From NCBI GenBank assembly GCA_028708105.1, contig JAQVZR010000041.1:1-9234 (forward strand): DNA of 9,234 bases, given 5' to 3'. The notes beneath the pieces were generated by a model. It did no database searches and was not told where the DNA came from. It saw only the letters and a list, made by a program, of their open reading frames with translations. A program made the position numbers and the translations under genes. Each line of letters opens with the position of its first letter. Position 1 is the stretch's first letter. Of this stretch, positions 5,588 through 9,234 are shown piece after piece. Source of the DNA: Desulfoplanes sp. Lineage in GTDB: Bacteria > Desulfobacterota > Desulfovibrionia > Desulfovibrionales > Desulfomicrobiaceae.

Positions 5588-8500
5588 ATGAACAGCAATC
5601 CGCTTCCCGCGTCCTCATATGTGAAACATACCGGCAAGGCTTTGGTTGATGTCAGCTCCGGGGTGCTTTCTTTTCTGCACAAATGCATGGTCTTTGATCT
5701 TGAAATCCATCCCCAGGATGACCGGCTGCTCAAGCTTGGGGCCATGCATCTCGGCAACGGTACATTTCTCAGATTCCAGGGCCCGTTTGATCCGCAGACG
5801 GCCTTAAACGCTCTCTCCGATCTTGGCCGGGATGCCCAGTATATTCTGGGGCATAACAGTGCCGGTCATGATCTGCCTTGGACCCGTAAGCATTTTCCAG
5901 GACGTCCTTTTGCTTCTTTCCCCGGTATCGACACCCTGCTTCTTTCTCCTCTGGCCTTTCCCAAAAACCCTTACCATCACCTGCTTAAAGACTATAAACT
6001 GATCCGTGAAAGTGTGAACGATCCGGTCCGGGATTGCGAGCAGACCGTGCTCCTTTTCCGGGACGAACTGGCTGTCTTTTCTGCCATGGACACCGAACTG
6101 TGCGGATTCTACGGTGCGCTCCTGGCCCGCTCTTTTCCCGGTGACGGCTACGCTGACCTGTTCCGGGAACTGACCCATGCTCCCTTGCCGGAAATGCAGA
6201 CCTGTTCACGGATCTGGAAGCGTGAAACCCGGGGATGCATCTGCGAATACCAGGGGGATAGGGTGTTTACGGATATCTGGAACGATCCTGAAAAGGCGTG
6301 CACCCTGGCCTATATGCTGGCTTGGCTGCGCGTTGCCGGAGGGAATTCCCTGGTTCCCGCCTGGGTATGGCACCAGTATCCATCCATTCCGGCTTTGCTT
6401 TCTCAGCTTCGGGCCACGCCGTGCGGCCATGATTCGTGCGCCTATTGCCAGGAGCATTTTAATATCCGCGCCCAGCTTACCATGTATTTTGGGTTTGATG
6501 ATTTTCTGCCCGTGGCCCAGGAAGATCCTCCTCTCCAGGAGCAGGTGGTCACCGCTCTGGTGCGGAAAAAGGATTGTCTGGCCGTGTTGCCCACGGGAGC
6601 GGGCAAATCCCTGTGTTATCTCCTCCCCGCCCTTATGCAGGCGGCCCAGCGCAATACCTTGACCCTGATCATCTCTCCCCTGCAGTCACTCATGAAAGAT
6701 CAGGTGGACGGGTTGGTGCGCAAGGGCATTTTGAACGGCTGCACCATCAACTCTTCTCTGACCATGCTGGAACGTCACCGGACCCTGGACGGTATTCGCC
6801 TGGGGGACCGGGATCTTGTTTGGCTGGCTCCGGAACAATTCCGCAACGCTACGGTCAAGGACGTCCTCAAGCAGCGTGAGATCGGGATGATTGTCATGGA
6901 CGAGGCCCATTGTTTTTCCAAATGGGGACATGATTTTAGGCCCGATTATCTGGCCCTGGCCGCTTTTTTGGAGGAAATCTGGCCGGGGGAACCCTATCTC
7001 CGGCCGCAGATCAGCTGTTTTACGGCCACGGCCAAGCCCGAGGTTATCGGGGAAATCCGGGACTATTTCCGGGAGGAAATGGGGCGGGAACTGGTTATTT
7101 TTGAAGGTGGTCACGAGCGCACCAACCTGAAATTCGAGGTTATCCCCTGCCCCGAACCGGAAAAGGTGGATCGCATTGACGCCATCCTGCGGGATGTTTT
7201 GACCCAACATGAAGGCGGTGGGGCCATTATTTTCGTGCCCACGCGCAAAAAGGCCGAGCAGTATGCCGAATCTCTGGCCGATTTGGGCTGGCTGTGTGAT
7301 TTTTACCATGCCGGACGGACACCCGAAGAAAAACGGATGGTGCAGGATGGATTTCTACGGGGGGACATCCGGGTCATGGTCGCCACCAATGCCTTTGGCA
7401 TGGGCGTGGACAAACCGGATGTGCGGGTGGTCATCCATGCTGCCGTGCCGGGTTCCCTGGAAAATTATTTTCAGGAGGCGGGGCGTGCGGGCAGGGACCG
7501 GGACCCGGCCCTGTGCTGTCTGCTCTATGACAGTGAGGATCTGGAAACCCAGTTCGAGAGATGCTGTGCGGCCCAGCTGTCCCATCGGGATATACGGTCC
7601 ATGTTTACCGGCCTTAAGCGTATTGCCGGAACCCGTCCGGATAATACAGTGGTCATGACTTCGGGGGAATTGCTCGCCTCCAAGGAGATGGAAGACGTCA
7701 CTTTCGACAATCTGGATTCTCAGGAAACCATGGCCGATACCAAGGTGCGCACGGCTCTTTCCTGGCTGGAGCGCAAGGGCAAACTTTCCCGGGGTAATAA
7801 CCAGACCCAGGTTGTTCAGGGCACGGTGCTCGTCCGGGATAGAGAGGAGGCTGTACGCAAAATCGGAATATTGAAGCTGCCGCAATCTCAGCGTGATATC
7901 TGGATCGCCCTGGTGGATATTCTCCTCCAGGCCGACCCCAAGGCCCTGATCAACACTGATTTTCTGTCCACGGAACTGGGTGAGGATTCCACCCGCCTTC
8001 TGAAAATCCTGCACTCCATGCGCGAGGCCGGGATTATCGACCATGATCTGAATATGACCTGCTTTGTACGCAAGGGGATTGTGGATGATTCCCTGAGTCG
8101 TTTTGCCACCTGCTCCGCCCTGGAGGAGGAAGTGCTCAAGATCATGGAAGAGGACGAACCCGACGCGGTCGAGCATACCCGGTACGATTTTCCCCTCCGT
8201 AATATCAGCCAGCGGATAAAAGACAAGGGAGTGGAAGGGGCCAACCCCGGACGTATTCTGGATGCCCTGGAACTGCTCATTGATGAACGAATGATCCACC
8301 TGGTGCACCGCTCCCAGCAATCCTATGGGGTCATCCTGCGTAAAAGCTGGGAGGAGATACGCGAGCATGTGCGCACCCGGACGCATATTGCCGGGAGGAT
8401 TCTGACCTATCTGCTGGACAAGGTTTCCGACGGGATCAGGGGTAAGGATCTGCTGGTCTCTTTCCAGTCCGGAGAGATGGAAAAGGCATTGCGTGCTGAT

Positions 8501-9234
8501 CTTGTGGCCTCGGTGATGACCGATCTCTACGACCGTGCCCAGGCGGGACTCCTGGCCCTGCACCATATGAAGGCCATCTGTCTCCAGAATGGTCTGGCCG
8601 TCATCAGACCGGCCATGACCCTGACGGTGAGTGAACCCAAGGCCGCATTCACGGTGCGGGATTTTTTCTCCCTGTCGTTGTTTTATAAGGAAAAGATTGC
8701 CCAGGTACATATCATGGGCAAATATGCGGAAATGGGCACCTTGAGTGACGGGATCAAACTGGCCCTGATCATGGTCCGTGATTATTTCGGCAAGGACCGC
8801 GATGCCTTTGTATCCACCTATTTCAACGGTCAGGAAGCAACGCTGGAACTCCCGGTCTCCGAAGAAGGACACCGGTCCATTGTTCAGGGGCTCAATCCCG
8901 TGCAGAAAAAAGTGGTCGAGGCTGCAGAGGGCAAAAATATTCTGGTGGTTGCCGGGCCGGGATCGGGGAAGACCCGGGTTATCGTCCACCGGATCGGCTG
9001 GCTGGTGCGGGTTAAGCGGGTCCGTCCGGACAAGATCCTGGCTCTGGCCTTTAACCGTAATGCGGTCACAGAGCTGCGCCGACGACTTGTAGATCTGCTG
9101 GGAAAATCCGGACGCAGAGTGCGGGTGCAGACCTATCACGGTCTGGCTCTGTCCATCACCGGGCGTTCCCTCATGGGCAAACAGGGCGGCGAAAATGTCT
9201 TTGCCGGGATCATCAAAGAGGCCGTGACCTATCT
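5588..9234 (+). CDS. Giant DEDD exonuclease-RecQ helicase-UvrD helicase fusion (3' end outside window)
   Basis: One open frame of 1215 full codons runs to the window edge. Residues ~34-165 form a DEDD-type 3'-5' exonuclease: D37-x-E39 (FDLE), HNSAGHD95 and a third motif with D149 (NDPVRDCEQT); the usual His/Tyr before the last Asp is not evident. A Cys knuckle follows (C279-x4-C284-x2-C287, H290). Residues ~300-650 form a RecQ-type SF2 helicase: FGFDDF, PTGAGK340S, D438EAHCFSKWGHDFRPDY, CFTATA, IIFVPTR (547-553), ATNAFGMGVDKPDV (599-) and QEAGRAGRD (629-637). No typical RecQ zinc module or HRDC is visible; ~660-1090 is unassigned. From ~1100 a UvrD/Rep SF1 helicase begins: LNPVQKKVVEA (1102-), AGPGSGK1128T, LAFNRNA (1153-1159) and TYHGLA; its remaining motifs lie beyond the edge. 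Likely role: cytoplasmic DNA unwinding and end processing in repair, recombination or defence. ATG 5588 is the first start after an in-frame stop at 5576, but it lacks a clear ribosome site; ATG 5687 (residue 34) is a less likely alternative. Confidence 0.9.
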   Translation, partial: MNSNPLPASSYVKHTGKALVDVSSGVLSFLHKCMVFDLEIHPQDDRLLKLGAMHLGNGTFLRFQGPFDPQTALNALSDLGRDAQYILGHNSAGHDLPWTRKHFPGRPFASFPGIDTLLLSPLAFPKNPYHHLLKDYKLIRESVNDPVRDCEQTVLLFRDELAVFSAMDTELCGFYGALLARSFPGDGYADLFRELTHAPLPEMQTCSRIWKRETRGCICEYQGDRVFTDIWNDPEKACTLAYMLAWLRVAGGNSLVPAWVWHQYPSIPALLSQLRATPCGHDSCAYCQEHFNIRAQLTMYFGFDDFLPVAQEDPPLQEQVVTALVRKKDCLAVLPTGAGKSLCYLLPALMQAAQRNTLTLIISPLQSLMKDQVDGLVRKGILNGCTINSSLTMLERHRTLDGIRLGDRDLVWLAPEQFRNATVKDVLKQREIGMIVMDEAHCFSKWGHDFRPDYLALAAFLEEIWPGEPYLRPQISCFTATAKPEVIGEIRDYFREEMGRELVIFEGGHERTNLKFEVIPCPEPEKVDRIDAILRDVLTQHEGGGAIIFVPTRKKAEQYAESLADLGWLCDFYHAGRTPEEKRMVQDGFLRGDIRVMVATNAFGMGVDKPDVRVVIHAAVPGSLENYFQEAGRAGRDRDPALCCLLYDSEDLETQFERCCAAQLSHRDIRSMFTGLKRIAGTRPDNTVVMTSGELLASKEMEDVTFDNLDSQETMADTKVRTALSWLERKGKLSRGNNQTQVVQGTVLVRDREEAVRKIGILKLPQSQRDIWIALVDILLQADPKALINTDFLSTELGEDSTRLLKILHSMREAGIIDHDLNMTCFVRKGIVDDSLSRFATCSALEEEVLKIMEEDEPDAVEHTRYDFPLRNISQRIKDKGVEGANPGRILDALELLIDERMIHLVHRSQQSYGVILRKSWEEIREHVRTRTHIAGRILTYLLDKVSDGIRGKDLLVSFQSGEMEKALRADLVASVMTDLYDRAQAGLLALHHMKAICLQNGLAVIRPAMTLTVSEPKAAFTVRDFFSLSLFYKEKIAQVHIMGKYAEMGTLSDGIKLALIMVRDYFGKDRDAFVSTYFNGQEATLELPVSEEGHRSIVQGLNPVQKKVVEAAEGKNILVVAGPGSGKTRVIVHRIGWLVRVKRVRPDKILALAFNRNAVTELRRRLVDLLGKSGRRVRVQTYHGLALSITGRSLMGKQGGENVFAGIIKEAVTY

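Noticed and set aside
7355..9139. 594-codon open frame on the minus strand opposite the helicase gene
   Set aside because: The plus-strand frame has complete RecQ and UvrD motifs throughout. The minus-strand protein shows no recognisable domain, and long antisense frames are common opposite GC-rich third-position coding sequence.

Overview
The window looks like chromosomal DNA from a Gram-negative bacterium of moderate GC content. It most resembles a deltaproteobacterium (Desulfobacterota, perhaps the Desulfovibrio side). This rests on three things: a ZraP-like periplasmic protein beside an NtrC-type two-component pair, the overall protein style, and intergenic spacers rich in REP-like palindromes. 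The taxon is an inference; no rRNA or other marker is present.

Layout. (1) 1-251, +: the 3' end of xseA, the large subunit of exonuclease VII. (2) 252-432: spacer between convergent genes, holding a weak terminator-like hairpin and a very strong 25-bp stem-loop. (3) 433-981, -: a secreted Spy/CpxP/ZraP-family protein with a Met/Gly-rich tail. (4) 982-1243: divergent control region with a near-consensus sigma-54 (-24/-12) promoter pointing at the zraP-like gene, and an inverted repeat placed where an activator would bind. (5) 1244-3016, +: membrane sensor histidine kinase. (6) 3017-3381: long spacer with a 14-bp tandem repeat and a REPIN-like pair of inverted REP palindromes. (7) 3382-4731, +: sigma-54-dependent NtrC-type response regulator. 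(8) 4732-4956: spacer with degenerate GGATG repeats and two hairpins. (9) 4957-5469, +: unrecognised single-pass membrane protein. (10) 5588 to the window end, +: one uninterrupted reading frame of at least 1215 codons. It joins a DEDD-type 3'-5' exonuclease, a Cys-rich knuckle, a RecQ-type SF2 helicase, about 430 residues I cannot assign, and the beginning of a UvrD/Rep-type SF1 helicase. The gene runs off the window.

How they work together. Genes 3, 5 and 7 form a self-contained ZraPSR-like envelope or metal-stress circuit. The kinase senses a periplasmic signal and phosphorylates the regulator. The regulator would bind upstream of, and activate, the sigma-54 promoter of the periplasmic chaperone or metal-binding protein. 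Xse (genome maintenance) and the giant exonuclease-helicase fusion are DNA-processing genes flanking this circuit, with no evident functional link to it. The fusion protein is the most unusual item here: a bacterial WRN-like exonuclease-RecQ architecture with a second, SF1, motor attached.
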